DNA of 62,483 nucleotides from an uncultured Paracoccaceae bacterium. Lineage in GTDB: Bacteria; Pseudomonadota; Alphaproteobacteria; Rhodobacterales; Rhodobacteraceae. Under the pieces are notes generated by a model, which saw only the letters and a program-made list of their open reading frames with translations, did no database searches and had not been told where the DNA came from. Positions 1-8,917 of this stretch are shown piece by piece. A program made the translations under genes and the position numbers. The stretch spans positions 256,686-319,168 of the forward strand of contig CANMMF010000007.1 of assembly GCA_947498985.1 (NCBI GenBank), read 5' to 3'. Position 1 is the stretch's first letter, and every line of letters begins with the position of its first letter.

Positions 1-583
1 GCGCGCCGCCGCAGCAGGTGAAGATCCGCCCGTCCATCACAAACATGTTCTCCACCAGCTTTGTGTCGGGCGCGACTTCGATGAAGGCATCTATATGCTC
101 GTAGTGAACCGTCTCGCGCCCTCCCAGCAGGAGCCCGGCTGCGGCCAGCACGATGGCCCCGGTGTCGAGCCCGCCGATAATCGCCCCGCGCCGGTCCCAG
201 TTCAGGAGAGCGGTCCGCAACTGAGGCGTCAATTGCCGCTCGGGCGCCAAGCTGGAACTGATCAGGACGAGCCATGGATCGGTCTTGGCCACCCCGGTCA
301 GCGGATGCGTGTCGACCACCATCCCGCTGCTGGATTCCACATGGCCGCCGGTTTCCGGCACCAGGGTCCACGAGAATCTTGTCGTCCCGGTCAGGTAACC
401 TGTCACGCGAAACGGGTCGAGAAACGACACGGTCGCCGAGATATTGAAATGCGGCGTGACGAAAACGGCGATGTTCAACTGGCCGGACGTGATATCGCCT
501 TGGCCAATTTGGCAAAACCTGACCGATATTGTCAAAAGAATACTTTGTATATTTGGTGTGATCACGGCTTTGAGCCGTTCCAT
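1..583 (-). CDS. GlxA-family transcriptional regulator, N-terminal part (runs off the window)
   Basis: The minus-strand frame is open from an ATG at 581-583 to the window edge (about 194 codons). It shows the DJ-1/PfpI-like amidase fold of GlxA-type AraC regulators: a hydrophobic strand (LNIAVFVTPHFN), then IIGGLDTGAIVLAAAGLLLGG, HYEHIDAF, and MDGRIFTCCGG, where this family carries its nucleophile-elbow Cys. The AraC DNA-binding domain expected at the C-terminus lies outside the window. A later TTG just before LNIAVFV is an alternative start, since family members often begin at that strand. GlxA regulators usually control small-molecule catabolism; the ligand cannot be told from sequence. Family assignment is from recognised motifs. 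Confidence 0.8.
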   Translation of the reverse strand, partial: MERLKAVITPNIQSILLTISVRFCQIGQGDITSGQLNIAVFVTPHFNISATVSFLDPFRVTGYLTGTTRFSWTLVPETGGHVESSSGMVVDTHPLTGVAKTDPWLVLISSSLAPERQLTPQLRTALLNWDRRGAIIGGLDTGAIVLAAAGLLLGGRETVHYEHIDAFIEVAPDTKLVENMFVMDGRIFTCCGGA

Positions 584-1017
584 TTGAGATCGGCTCTGCT
601 TGCAACTACCAAGGTCTGATCCTTCCCCGACCCAACAGTCGGCGGATGCATCGGATAACCGTTGCACCGGCAGACATGCGAACTGCATCGTCAAAAGCAA
701 ACAGGCGCGCCGCTCTCAACAGTCGACCCGCCGAAATCGGAAGCGATACTTGCGCCACGGCACTGCCACGGCACCCCCGACGGACCAGATCTCCGCACCG
801 GGAAATGCCAGCCGGAACGGCGCCGTGAGCAGAGCGAACCCGATCGCCAAGACTGTTGTGATCCGGCCAGCCCAACAGTCCGAAACCGCTCCTGCCCTAA
901 TCCGCAGGTCCGGTTTAGCGCATGCGTAGAACCGCGACGGCACGTTCACGATCCGCCCGGGCGTCGGAACGAGTTACCTGAGCACAGATGGCAATTGGGG
1001 TCGGCAACGCTGGACGC
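584..1017. other. Region without a convincing gene
   Basis: Upstream of the GlxA-like gene I find no frame with a family signature. A minus-strand frame across 716-949 has one hydrophobic stretch (ITTVLAIGFALLTAPFRLAF) that could be a decayed membrane segment, but neither a plausible start nor a continuation supports a gene. The GlxA-like promoter should lie here. Confidence 0.4.
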
Positions 1018-1431
1018 TTAGGTCAAGCTGCTGCACACGCGCAGATGTGAAACCGCGCGGCCCGACATGACCATCGCGACGCGGTTTCTGAAGAACGAGA
1101 GCCAGTTCGTTTGGTTGATTGCGCGATCTTTTTCAAAGTCCGTGACCGAAACCTTGTCCTTCAGCGAAACTCACGGGTTCAGTTTGGTCATCGGGTTGGC
1201 GACCGAAGTGTAGATCCCCGGCGGGATTGTCTTCGCGACGACAATATTCGAGGCAAGCACAACGCATCGCTGGAGCAAGGGCGGTTCGGTCTCGCGAGAC
1301 TTCGCGGTTTCGACGACGCAGAATATCGACGCGCCTGGCTGGTCGAACACGGAGGCATTCTCAACAATCAAATTCGCCGATATGGCGATGCCCAATACCG
1401 CGACGGGTAAGATGGAAAACGGGGAAATCAT
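1018..1431 (-). pseudogene. Small possibly exported protein gene with an in-frame TGA
   Basis: From an ATG at 1429-1431, preceded by a GACGGAG ribosome-binding site, the minus strand encodes 86 residues with a hydrophobic N-terminus (SILPVAVLGIAISANLIV) that could be a signal peptide or membrane anchor. It stops at TGA (1171-1173). The same frame then continues with normal codon use for about 50 codons (SLKDKVSVTDFEKDRAINQT and on) to TAA at 1018-1020. That pattern suggests one 137-codon gene interrupted by a nonsense mutation. Alternatives are a genuine short protein with a chance open extension, or readthrough. I do not recognise the family. It lies between the GlxA-like gene and an insertion sequence, a setting where decay is common. 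Confidence 0.4.
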
Positions 1432-1881
1432 GGCTCCGTCAGGTGCTTGGGAAGGCGGTACAGGTTTGCGTTGCAACGGTGTGTCGGGGAAAGGCGACAC
1501 CTTTTTCTGGCCGTTCACGAACCGGGTTATTGCGGCGTTGCGGGCGCACTAAGTTCAGCGAAGCTCCAGGGACAGCAAGTGGCGCGGACCTGCTCCGTTG
1601 GGTATCGAGCCAAGCGGCCAGCTCTGCTCAGGGTGCGTCGTGATCTGTCGATGACGATACCGAGGGTCTCGGTCTTTTTCGGCAATCACTCAAAGTCTTT
1701 CCGACCAACCTGAAACTCGCGGGAGTTCGGTGTGCCAGACGAGGTACTGGCTGCCCGTCCTGAACACCTATCGAACCATGTGCGTAGCTCCCGAGGCTGA
1801 ATTTCGGCAGCTCCTTCATGACATCCGAACTCTCGACCTCGCCGCATAGCGGCCGTTCGTGATCGGCGCGGCGAACGACGT
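1432..1881. other. Uncharacterised stretch left of the IS1182 copy
   Basis: No supported gene. Short minus-strand frames around 1590-1740 have coding-like composition but are broken by stops, so this may be remnant DNA displaced by the insertion sequence that begins near 1882. Confidence 0.3.
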
Positions 1882-3446
1882 CTCTGAGCCGATTGTGTTG
1901 ATAAACTCATTCTTGATCGGCGGCGGAGCGAGTGATTCAATTCCTGTTGTGAACGGGAGGATTGGGGATGATGGGACCAAGGCAAGAGGCGCAGGCTGCT
2001 TTGTTCTACGAGTTCTCGCTAGAGGATTACGTTCCCCACAATCACTTGGTGCGATCGATTGACCGGTTTGTTGATCTGACCAGCGTCCGCGCGCGTCTGG
2101 CGGATTTCTACAGCCACACGGGCCGCCCTTCCATTGACCCGGAACTTCTGATCCGGATGCTGTTGATCGGATATTGCTTCGGCATCCGGTCGGAACGTCG
2201 GCTTTGTGAAGAGGTGCATCTGAACCTCGCGTATCGCTGGTTTTGCCGCCTCGATCTGGCGGATCGCATCCCGGATCACTCGAGCTTTTCAAAAAACCGT
2301 CACGGTCGCTTCCGCGAAAGCGATCTGCTCCGTCACGTATTCGAGACGACCGTTGCTCGATGGATGGAAGAGGGGTTGGTCGGTGGTCAGGGCTTCGCGG
2401 TCGACGCCAGTTTGATCAGCGCAGACGTTCAGAAGCAGAACTCGAGCAACCCCGAAGACTGGGCTGCCCGCGCGATTGATCCCGCTGATGCACCGCGCGC
2501 AGTGCGCGAGTACCTCGACACACTGGACGACGAAGCCTTCGGTGCGGCGACCACTGCGAAGCCCAAATTCACAGCCTATGCTGACCCAGCAAGCCAATGG
2601 ACAGCGGCGCGCAAAGGCCCTGCGTTCTTTGCGTATTCTGACAACTACCTCATCGATACGGACCACGGCATCATCATGGATGTGGACGCCAGCAGGTCGA
2701 ACAAGACCGCCGAGGTCGGTGCCATGCGCAAGATGCTTGACCGAACCGCAGAGCGCTTTGTCGAGAAGCCCGATTGGATCGCGGCAGATACAGCCTATGG
2801 GTCGTCCGACACTCTGGTCTGGCTGGCTCTGAAGCGCCGAATCCTGCCCTTCATTCCCGTCTTCGACAAAGGCGAGCGAACCGATGGAACCTTCTCGCGA
2901 TCCGACTTCACATGGGATGACGAGAACGATCGCTACATCTGCCCGGGTGGCAAATGATGCGGCACACATGGCGGACCTATTCTGATCCAAAACGGAATGC
3001 GCCAGTTTGGAAATCCAGAAATTATCGGGCCCAGAAATCAGACTGCACAGGATGCGAGTTAAAGACAAAGTGCTGCCCCAACGCTGAAACGCGTTCGGTC
3101 CATCGCGATAAATATGAGATTGTCAGAGACTTTGCTCGCCAATGCACCGCTTCCGAGTTCAACCCGAAAGCGCAGGCGCGACGGAATAAGGTCGAAATGC
3201 TCTTCGCCCATCTTAAACGCATCCTCGGGCTGGGTCGCCTCCGATTACGAGGGCCCTGCGGCGTTCAAGACGATTTTACCCTGGCCGCCACCGCCCAAAA
3301 CCTCCGGAAACTGGCAAAGCTCAAGCCGATGGCACCCGCCGCAGGTTGAAGCGGCGGCTACGCCTTAGACATCTGAACGAAATCAGACCGATGCCTCAAA
3401 CAGACGCCCCGAAATCAGCGACTTTTTCAACGGAATCAGCCCAGAG
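1882..3446 (+). mobile_element. IS1182-family insertion sequence, full length
   Basis: The element is bounded by imperfect terminal inverted repeats of about 25 bp. The left end starts CTCTGAGCCGATTGTGTTGA at 1882. The right end, read on the minus strand from 3446, starts CTCTGGGCTGATTCCGTTGA. These agree at 16 of 20 positions. Between them lies one transposase gene with a frameshift. I saw no convincing target-site duplication directly outside 1882 and 3446, so the exact ends could be off by a few bases. The copy landed upstream of the iron operon and may have separated that operon from its old left neighbour. Confidence 0.8.
1968..3349 (+). pseudogene. IS1182-family transposase, frameshifted
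   Basis: This DDE transposase has the IS1182/IS5-like N-terminus (PHNHLVRSIDRFVDL, RPSIDPELLIRMLLIGY). It then shows the DDE core, with FAVDASLI as the first Asp region and WIAADTAYGSSD as the second, and a Cys-rich C-terminal segment (CTGCELKTKCCP). The ATG at 1968 follows GGGAGG and gives the usual N-terminus. The frame stops at TGA just after YICPGGK (about 2957). The C-terminal part resumes in the -1 frame from the overlapping ATG at 2954 and runs to 3349 (HLKRILGLGRLRLRG). Family members are normally one uninterrupted ORF, so this looks like an inactivating indel; programmed frameshifting at AAATGATG is the less likely alternative. Confidence 0.8.
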
Positions 3447-3507
3447 TTTCCCATGTTGCACTTTGAACGAATGGTCGCCTTCTCTTCAAAGCAGGCATTA
3501 GTTTTTC

Positions 3508-3551
3508 CTGACTAAAATTGTCGGATTGACATATCTGAGTAAATCACTCAG
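3508..3551. promoter_or_regulatory. Tandem iron-box-like palindromes with promoter
   Basis: At 3535-3551 is a perfect inverted repeat, CTGAGTAAATCACTCAG (6-bp arms, 5-bp centre). It fits the TGA-N9-TCA pattern of RirA/iron-rhodo boxes. A weaker partner, CTGACTAAAATTGTCGG, sits at 3508-3524. A TTGACA at 3526-3531 lies between them and a T-rich -10-like stretch follows at about 3552-3557, so a repressor bound here would cover the promoter. The site faces the hemP/imelysin/bacterioferritin genes, consistent with iron control. Binding by RirA or another iron regulator is inferred. Confidence 0.6.
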
Positions 3552-3622
3552 TTTTATTCCTGAAAGCCAGCCACCGAATCTGGGGCAAGCCGACCACCCA
3601 GAATCCCGAAGGGAGTGGGCTG

Positions 3623-3775
3623 ATGAAACTCGCCTATGCACAAGTTGAGAACACCGGAGCGGACTGGCGTGACACGCTGCATGTTGCCTTTGATTTGGGT
3701 CTGCCGGGCCTCTTCAACATTGAGTGGCTCATCGACAAAGCCGAACGCGGCGAATGGGGCGGACTATGGTGGTGA
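3623..3775 (+). CDS. Small 50-aa protein of unknown function ahead of hemP
   Basis: An ATG at 3623, preceded by GAAGGGAG, opens a 50-residue frame (starts MKLAYAQVENTGADWRDT, ends WGGLWW) whose TGA overlaps the hemP start (ATGGTGGTGA). The good ribosome-binding site, overlapping stop and position as first gene behind the iron box suggest it is translated and coupled to hemP. I do not recognise a family, and no membrane segment or metal-binding Cys motif is visible. It could be a leader peptide tuning hemP translation. Confidence 0.5.
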   Translation: MKLAYAQVENTGADWRDTLHVAFDLGLPGLFNIEWLIDKAERGEWGGLWW

Positions 3776-3933
3776 GCGTTGCCAGGGAACTCCCGGTTCG
3801 GCCAGAAGATCGATTGCCGGTCTACGATGCGACCGATCTGACCAAAGGCGGCGACCTCGCCAAAATTAAACTGGAAGATCAGCTCTACACGCTTCGCATC
3901 ACCCGTGCGGGCAAGCTGATACTGACGAAATGA
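3766..3933 (+). CDS. hemP: Hemin uptake protein HemP
   Basis: A 55-residue protein ending in the HemP signature (VYDATDLTKGG, then YTLRITRAGKLILTK), in line with the short length of the family. HemP/HmuP proteins are linked to iron-responsive haem uptake and in some bacteria act as activators of haem transporter genes. The start at 3766 overlaps the stop of the preceding small gene, and the stop overlaps the next start (ATGA), so translation is probably coupled. The promoter-proximal iron boxes are consistent with induction under iron limitation. Confidence 0.85.
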   Translation: MVVSVARELPVRPEDRLPVYDATDLTKGGDLAKIKLEDQLYTLRITRAGKLILTK

Positions 3934-4397
3934 ACGCGATGGTCCCACATCGCGGCGGTGCGCCTGTCGGATTTGTCGCTGAACTTGGTCCGGTCGAGGC
4001 CGGGGCGGTCCTTTACCTTCGCCTCTGGTGCGACGGTCCAGATGCCCAAGCCCAAGTTTGGAATGACTTTGCAACAGCCCTCGGGTCAGAGGGCGGTCGG
4101 AAAGCCCTAAAGTCTTTCGAGTGTCTCTGCGACTTGTGCGTCCGACATGGTCGCCGTCCGCTGATGCGCCACCACGTGACCTGCAAATGCCTTGGCGCCG
4201 ATGAGTCCTGTTTTGCCAACTTCATTGGATGTGCAAGCGAAGGCGAGCAGGAAGACGCCCTTCTTATTGCAACCACGATTGTGCGTCCGGACATGGCTCC
4301 AGCCCTTGTAGGACTGGCGCAGGACTTTGGCCTCGCCCTGAAACGAATGTCCATCAAGGCCAATCAACCAAAAACAAAACCAATAACGCTTCACTGA
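3930..4397 (+). CDS. Hypothetical protein of the hemP-imelysin operon
   Basis: A 155-residue soluble protein whose ATG overlaps the hemP stop by four bases. It has a Cys/His cluster (ECLCDLCVRHGRRPLMRHHV, then CKCLGADESCF) that could bind metal or a cofactor, but the spacing matches no zinc or Fe-S motif I can name. The N-terminal half (FVAELGPVEAGAVLYLRLW) looks like a small alpha/beta domain. No signal peptide is visible, so it is probably cytoplasmic, unlike the exported proteins that follow. Its position between hemP and imelysin suggests a role in iron or haem handling; that is inference. Confidence 0.65.
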   Translation: MNAMVPHRGGAPVGFVAELGPVEAGAVLYLRLWCDGPDAQAQVWNDFATALGSEGGRKALKSFECLCDLCVRHGRRPLMRHHVTCKCLGADESCFANFIGCASEGEQEDALLIATTIVRPDMAPALVGLAQDFGLALKRMSIKANQPKTKPITLH

Positions 4398-4412
4398 AAA
4401 GGACAGTAACCA

Positions 4413-5681
4413 ATGAAGACTCTCACCCTTGCCACGAGTGCATTGGCCCTTGGCCTGGGCACCTTAGCCATGGCGGACGGACATGCCACGAAAGCGGCTG
4501 TGCTCGACACCTATGCCGACATCGCCGAGGCAAACTACACCGACAGCCTTGTCACCGCACAGCGACTGCAATCGGCAGTCGATGCATTGTTGGACAATCC
4601 TTCTGCCGAAGCTCTGGAAGCGGCCAAGGCGGCCTGGTTGGCGGCTCGGGTGCCGTATCAGCAGAGCGAGGTCTTTCGCTTTGGTAACCCCATCGTCGAT
4701 GATTGGGAGGGCAAGGTGAACGCCTGGCCGTTGGATGAGGGTCTGATCGACTACGTTGACGCATCCTATGGCGGTCCCACGGACGAGAACGAAGCGGCTG
4801 TTCTGAACGTCATTGCAAATGCAAGCTTTAGTCTCTCGGGCGAAACGGTAGACGCGTCGAAGATTACACCGGCTTTGTTGGAGGACACCCTTCAAGAAGC
4901 CGATGGTGTCGAAGCGAATGTGGCGACGGGTTATCACGCCATCGAGTTCCTTCTCTGGGGGCAGGACTTGAATGGCCACGGTGCCGGAGCGGGTAACCGT
5001 CCATGGACGGATTTTGCAATTGGTGATGCCTGTACAGGTGGTAACTGTGATCGTCGCGGTGAATACCTTAGAGCGGCGACTGATCTTCTGGTCTCTGACC
5101 TTGAGTGGATTGTCGAGCAATGGGCTGAAGGTGGTGACGCCCGTTCTTCGGTCATGGCCGACGAGGACGCGGGGATCGCTGCCATCCTGACGGGGATGGG
5201 ATCACTGTCTTATGGTGAAACCGCCGGTGAGCGGATGCGCCTGGGCGTGATGTTGAACGACCCTGAAGAAGAGCATTCGTGCTTCGCGGACAACACGCAC
5301 AACGATCACTTCTTCAACGGTGTCGGTATCCAATCGGTCTACCTCGGTAGCTACACCCGGATCGACGGTAGCGTCGTCGAAGGCCCGGCGCTTTCCGATC
5401 TGGTCGCGTCAATGGACGCAGGCCTGGACGCAGAAATGCAAGCGAAGCTATCGGCGGCAGTGCTGGCATTGGGGCGGATCAAGACGGCAGCCGAGGCTGG
5501 GTTCAGCTACGACATGATGCTGGAGCGGGGCAATGAAGCTGGCGAGGCCCTGATCATGGGGGGTGTGAACGGGCTGATTGAGCAGACCCGCAGCATCGAA
5601 CGTGTTGTTGCGGCCCTGGGCACTTCGATTGAGGTCGAAGGTTCCGACAGCCTCGATAACCCCGACGCTGTGTTCCAATAA
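4413..5681 (+). CDS. Imelysin-family iron-regulated protein (ICMP/IrpA-like)
   Basis: A 422-residue exported protein with a signal peptide (about 1-21, ending AMA). The imelysin/EfeO-like GxHxxE motif is present as GYHAIE at 173-178 (His175, Glu178) and is followed by FLLWGQD, typical of the insulin-cleaving membrane protease/IrpA branch. Despite the historical peptidase name, family members are thought to bind iron or haem in the periplasm rather than cleave proteins. The order imelysin, di-heme DUF1111, imelysin, DUF1513 is a recurring iron-regulated set in proteobacteria. The ATG at 4413 is only 15 bases after the previous stop, consistent with one operon. Confidence 0.88.
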   Translation: MKTLTLATSALALGLGTLAMADGHATKAAVLDTYADIAEANYTDSLVTAQRLQSAVDALLDNPSAEALEAAKAAWLAARVPYQQSEVFRFGNPIVDDWEGKVNAWPLDEGLIDYVDASYGGPTDENEAAVLNVIANASFSLSGETVDASKITPALLEDTLQEADGVEANVATGYHAIEFLLWGQDLNGHGAGAGNRPWTDFAIGDACTGGNCDRRGEYLRAATDLLVSDLEWIVEQWAEGGDARSSVMADEDAGIAAILTGMGSLSYGETAGERMRLGVMLNDPEEEHSCFADNTHNDHFFNGVGIQSVYLGSYTRIDGSVVEGPALSDLVASMDAGLDAEMQAKLSAAVLALGRIKTAAEAGFSYDMMLERGNEAGEALIMGGVNGLIEQTRSIERVVAALGTSIEVEGSDSLDNPDAVFQ

Positions 5682-5699
5682 GAAACAGGGTTCGTTGCC

Positions 5700-5996
5700 A
5701 TGATCGTCTGTCATTGCCAGAACATTTCCGATCACGACATTCATTCGGCTATCGACTGGATGCGGACAGCCGACCCTGAAACCCTGATCACCCCAGGCAA
5801 AGTCTACCGTGCCCTGGGCAAAGCCGCCGACTGCGGTGGCTGCGTCCCCCTGTTCCTCGGAACGATGCGCCAAAATCCGAACCTGGAAGTCCCAATGCAC
5901 CTCCGCAACCTTCGCGGAGCCACACAGGAAAACCAACCATGCAAGGCGACAGCAAAGTCATCGATTACCTCAACCGAGCGCTCCGCAGCGAGTTGA
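5700..5996 (+). CDS. bfd: Bacterioferritin-associated ferredoxin (Bfd-like)
   Basis: The N-terminus has the Bfd [2Fe-2S] ligand pattern CxC-x38-CxxC (Cys4, Cys6, Cys45, Cys48 in [10 protein letters not shown] and ADCGGC). Bfd docks on bacterioferritin and passes electrons to release stored iron. The core ends near residue 60; the last 20 or so residues overlap the bfr start by 58 bases and may be a non-conserved tail. Direct coupling to bfr supports the assignment. Confidence 0.88.
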   Translation: MIVCHCQNISDHDIHSAIDWMRTADPETLITPGKVYRALGKAADCGGCVPLFLGTMRQNPNLEVPMHLRNLRGATQENQPCKATAKSSITSTERSAAS

Positions 5997-6424
5997 CCGC
6001 GATCAGCCAGTACTGGTTGCACTACAAGCTTCAAGAAGATTGGGGCCTGGGCCACATGGCAAAAAAAAGCCGCGAGGAAAGCATCGAAGAGATGAACCAT
6101 GCGGACAAGATCATGGAACGGATCATCTTCCTCGAAGGTCACCCCAACCTTCAAAAGCTCGACCCACTTCGCATCGGGCAAACCCCGAAGGAAACGCTGG
6201 AGTGCGATTTGGCCGCAGAACAGGACGCCCGCGCATTGTATCAAGATGCACGGGAATACTGCCACGAGATCGGTGACCATGTGTCAAAGCAGCTCTTTCA
6301 TGATCTGCTGACCGATGAAGAAGGTCACATCGATTTCCTCGAAACGCAGCTTGAATTACATGACCGTGTGGGTGCCGAGAACTATGCGCAGCTTAATGCC
6401 TCAAAGATGGACGACGCCGAGTAG
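5939..6424 (+). CDS. bfr: Bacterioferritin
   Basis: A 161-residue ferritin-like protein of normal length. All ferroxidase-centre ligands are in place by E. coli numbering (Glu18, Glu51, His54, Glu94, Glu127, His130), as is haem-ligand Met52, so it should store iron and bind haem at subunit dimers. It stores iron in the cytoplasm and pairs with the Bfd encoded just upstream. Its 3' end overlaps the next gene's start by 29 bases. An iron-storage gene inside an operon behind an apparent iron-repressed promoter is notable, since bfr is often induced by iron excess. Confidence 0.92.
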   Translation: MQGDSKVIDYLNRALRSELTAISQYWLHYKLQEDWGLGHMAKKSREESIEEMNHADKIMERIIFLEGHPNLQKLDPLRIGQTPKETLECDLAAEQDARALYQDAREYCHEIGDHVSKQLFHDLLTDEEGHIDFLETQLELHDRVGAENYAQLNASKMDDAE

Positions 6425-7925
6425 TCTTGGCCTTTGGATCGCATTGACGGGGTCCGCTGTTCTGGCGGACCCACTTGATGAACCCCATCTGAACATCATT
6501 CCACGAACTGAGGCAGAAGCTGCCCGGATCGCATCAGTGACCGCATTGGCCACGAGTTTCGACGAAGCACAACCGTTCGAAGTCAAGTCAGCGGGGGCCG
6601 CGACGGTCCGGGCAACGATGAATGCCAATGCGTTTTCCCAACCGTCAGCGAACATCACGTTTGAGGATGAGTTGACCTTCAAGGTTGGCAATGGGCTGTT
6701 TCGGAAGCTCTGGGTGTCGTCCCCGTCGTCCACCTTGGCCTCCGACGGTCTTGGTCCGCTCTACAACGCTCGGTCCTGCCAGCGGTGCCACCTTAAGGAT
6801 GGCCGAGGGCATCCTCCAGAAGGGCCGGACGACAACGCGATTTCGATGTTCCTGAGAGTGTCGATTCCGTCGGACTATTCCGCCATGGCGGAGGAGATCG
6901 AAGGGTACATCGCTACGCTTCCAGAGCCGACCTACGGCACTCAGATGCAGGACTTCAGCCTGGCTGGACATCCAGCGGAATACAGGCTTCAGATCGAATA
7001 CGAAGAGATGGAAGTTCCGCTTTCTGGCGGCGAGGTCGCTTCCCTTCGTATGCCCACTTACACAGCCGCCGACCTCGGCTACGGGCCTCTTCATCCAGAG
7101 GCGATGCTCAGCCCTCGTGTCGCTCCGCAGATGATTGGTCTTGGACTGCTTGAAGCTGTTCCCGCTGCCGACATCCTGGCTCTGGCCGACCCAGATGACG
7201 CAGACGGCGACGGTATCTCTGGTCGCCTCAACATCGTTTGGTCCGTTGAATACGACCAGCCCATGCTTGGCCGCTTTGGCTTGAAAGCCGGATCACCAAC
7301 AGTTCGGGAACAGTCTGCCGGTGCGTTCGCCGGGGACATTGGCATCTCAAGCCCACTGCTTCCTGCTCCATGGGGCGAATGCACTGAAGCGCAGTCAAAG
7401 TGCCGTTCAGCGCCCCACGGTGACGGAGACGACCGAGGCTTCGAGATAGATTCAGAGGGTCTCGATCTGGTGACCTTCTACAGTCGTAACCTTGGCGTGC
7501 CTGCCCGTCGCGATGTTGATGACCCGCAGGTCCTTCGTGGCAAGGAGGTCTTTTACACAACTGGCTGTACATCCTGTCATCTGCCGACCTTTGTGACTCA
7601 CCGGCTCGAAGATCAGCCCGAGCAAAGCTTCCAACTTATCTGGCCCTACACGGATATGTTGCTCCACGACATGGGCCCAGGACTTGCCGATAACCGGCCT
7701 GAAGCCCGTGCAACTGGATCAGAATGGCGGACACCGCCGCTCTGGGGGATCGGACTGACCGAACAGGTTTCAGGCCATACCCACTTCCTGCATGATGGTA
7801 GAGCTCGTTCGCTGCTTGAGGCGATCCTCTGGCACGGGGGAGAAGCACAGTCTCAACGCGATGCCGTCGTAGACATGTCGCCCGAGGATCGTGAAGCTTT
7901 GATCAGATTTTTGGAGAGCTTGTAA
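6396..7925 (+). CDS. Di-heme oxidoreductase family protein (DUF1111, putative peroxidase)
   Basis: About 509 residues from the ATG at 6396, chosen because it gives a clean signal peptide ([20 protein letters not shown] then AVLADP); upstream Met codons lack one. Two c-type haem motifs are visible, CQRCH at 128-132 and CTSCH at 391-395, as in DUF1111/di-haem thiol-oxidase-like proteins. A Ca-binding-like [15 protein letters not shown] segment lies between them. It should be periplasmic and need the cytochrome c maturation system. In this conserved neighbourhood it probably changes the redox state of iron or haem for the two imelysins; that role is inferred. Confidence 0.85.
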   Translation: MPQRWTTPSSLGLWIALTGSAVLADPLDEPHLNIIPRTEAEAARIASVTALATSFDEAQPFEVKSAGAATVRATMNANAFSQPSANITFEDELTFKVGNGLFRKLWVSSPSSTLASDGLGPLYNARSCQRCHLKDGRGHPPEGPDDNAISMFLRVSIPSDYSAMAEEIEGYIATLPEPTYGTQMQDFSLAGHPAEYRLQIEYEEMEVPLSGGEVASLRMPTYTAADLGYGPLHPEAMLSPRVAPQMIGLGLLEAVPAADILALADPDDADGDGISGRLNIVWSVEYDQPMLGRFGLKAGSPTVREQSAGAFAGDIGISSPLLPAPWGECTEAQSKCRSAPHGDGDDRGFEIDSEGLDLVTFYSRNLGVPARRDVDDPQVLRGKEVFYTTGCTSCHLPTFVTHRLEDQPEQSFQLIWPYTDMLLHDMGPGLADNRPEARATGSEWRTPPLWGIGLTEQVSGHTHFLHDGRARSLLEAILWHGGEAQSQRDAVVDMSPEDREALIRFLESL

Positions 7926-8917
7926 TGCGCGCGCTTGTCATTGCCGTTTCAACAGTGCTCGCGCCACCCGCGTTCGCCGATGCGCCAGACCTGAAGGCAA
8001 TCGTCGAGACCCATGTTATCGCGGGCTACGACAAACTGGCACGCGAAGCTGAGAGCCTTCGGGCAACCGCCGCAGCGCATTGCGAGGCGGATCACCCAGC
8101 CTTGCACGCAGCATATCACCTTGCGTTCGATGCATGGGTGGGTGTCAGCCATTTGCGCTTCGGCCCTTCTGAACAGGAGGACCGTGCCTTCGCGCTTGCG
8201 TTCTGGCCGGATCCCAGAGGATCCACACCAAAAGCCTTGGCGGCACTGATCGAAGACGAAGACCCTGCGGTCTTGGATGCTGAAGAGTTTGCGAAGGTCT
8301 CTATCGCGGCCAGAGGCTTCTACGCCTTGGAGTTCTTGCTGTTCGATCCTCAGTTCACTGGAGTTGAAGATGAAGACTACCATTGCGCTCTGGTCCAAGC
8401 GGTAGCTGCGGACATCGCAATCAATTCCACAGCAATCCTGGAGGGATGGGAGAGCGGTTACGGCGAACTCATGTCTTCTCCTGGAAACGACGAATACAGA
8501 ACCCCCACTGAGGCCGCGCAGCAGATCTTCACCAGCCTCTCAACGGGCTTGGAGTTCACATCTCAAACGCGCCTCGGCCGTCCGATGGGGACCTTCGAGC
8601 GCCCGCGTCCCAATCGCGCAGAAGCCCGTAGATCAGAACGCTCACTGCGTCATGTCATTCTTGCACTGGAAGCAACGCAGGCTCTGGCGGCACTCATTTC
8701 CAATGAAAACCAAAACCTGGAGCTCGCGTTCAACGCAGCGCTCCAGCGTGCCCAGGAACTTGATGACCCGGTTTTTGCCGGTGTGTCAAACCCGCAGGGG
8801 CGTTTTAAGGTTGAAGTGCTGCAGCAGAATATTGAGACTATAAACAGAATCCTCGCCGAAGATGTTGGACCGTCCTTGGGTATCGCTGCAGGCTTCAATT
8901 CTCTGGATGGCGATTGA
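7925..8917 (+). CDS. Second imelysin-family protein, signature His replaced
   Basis: A 330-residue exported protein (signal peptide about 1-19, ending AFADA) that starts at the stop codon of the di-heme gene. Overall helical imelysin features are kept (AAYHLAFDAWVGVSHLRFG, FPNP-region equivalent FWPDPRGS). The GxHxxE motif reads GFYALE at 131-136, so Tyr133 takes the place of the metal-binding His. The shorter imelysin of this operon type may therefore differ in metal binding from the first. Only two other signature positions (Gly131, Glu136) remain. Translation is coupled on both sides. Confidence 0.82.
   Translation: MRALVIAVSTVLAPPAFADAPDLKAIVETHVIAGYDKLAREAESLRATAAAHCEADHPALHAAYHLAFDAWVGVSHLRFGPSEQEDRAFALAFWPDPRGSTPKALAALIEDEDPAVLDAEEFAKVSIAARGFYALEFLLFDPQFTGVEDEDYHCALVQAVAADIAINSTAILEGWESGYGELMSSPGNDEYRTPTEAAQQIFTSLSTGLEFTSQTRLGRPMGTFERPRPNRAEARRSERSLRHVILALEATQALAALISNENQNLELAFNAALQRAQELDDPVFAGVSNPQGRFKVEVLQQNIETINRILAEDVGPSLGIAAGFNSLDGD

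Noticed and set aside
95-619. A 174-codon plus-strand frame
   Set aside because: It lies opposite the GlxA-like gene and has low-complexity shadow composition.
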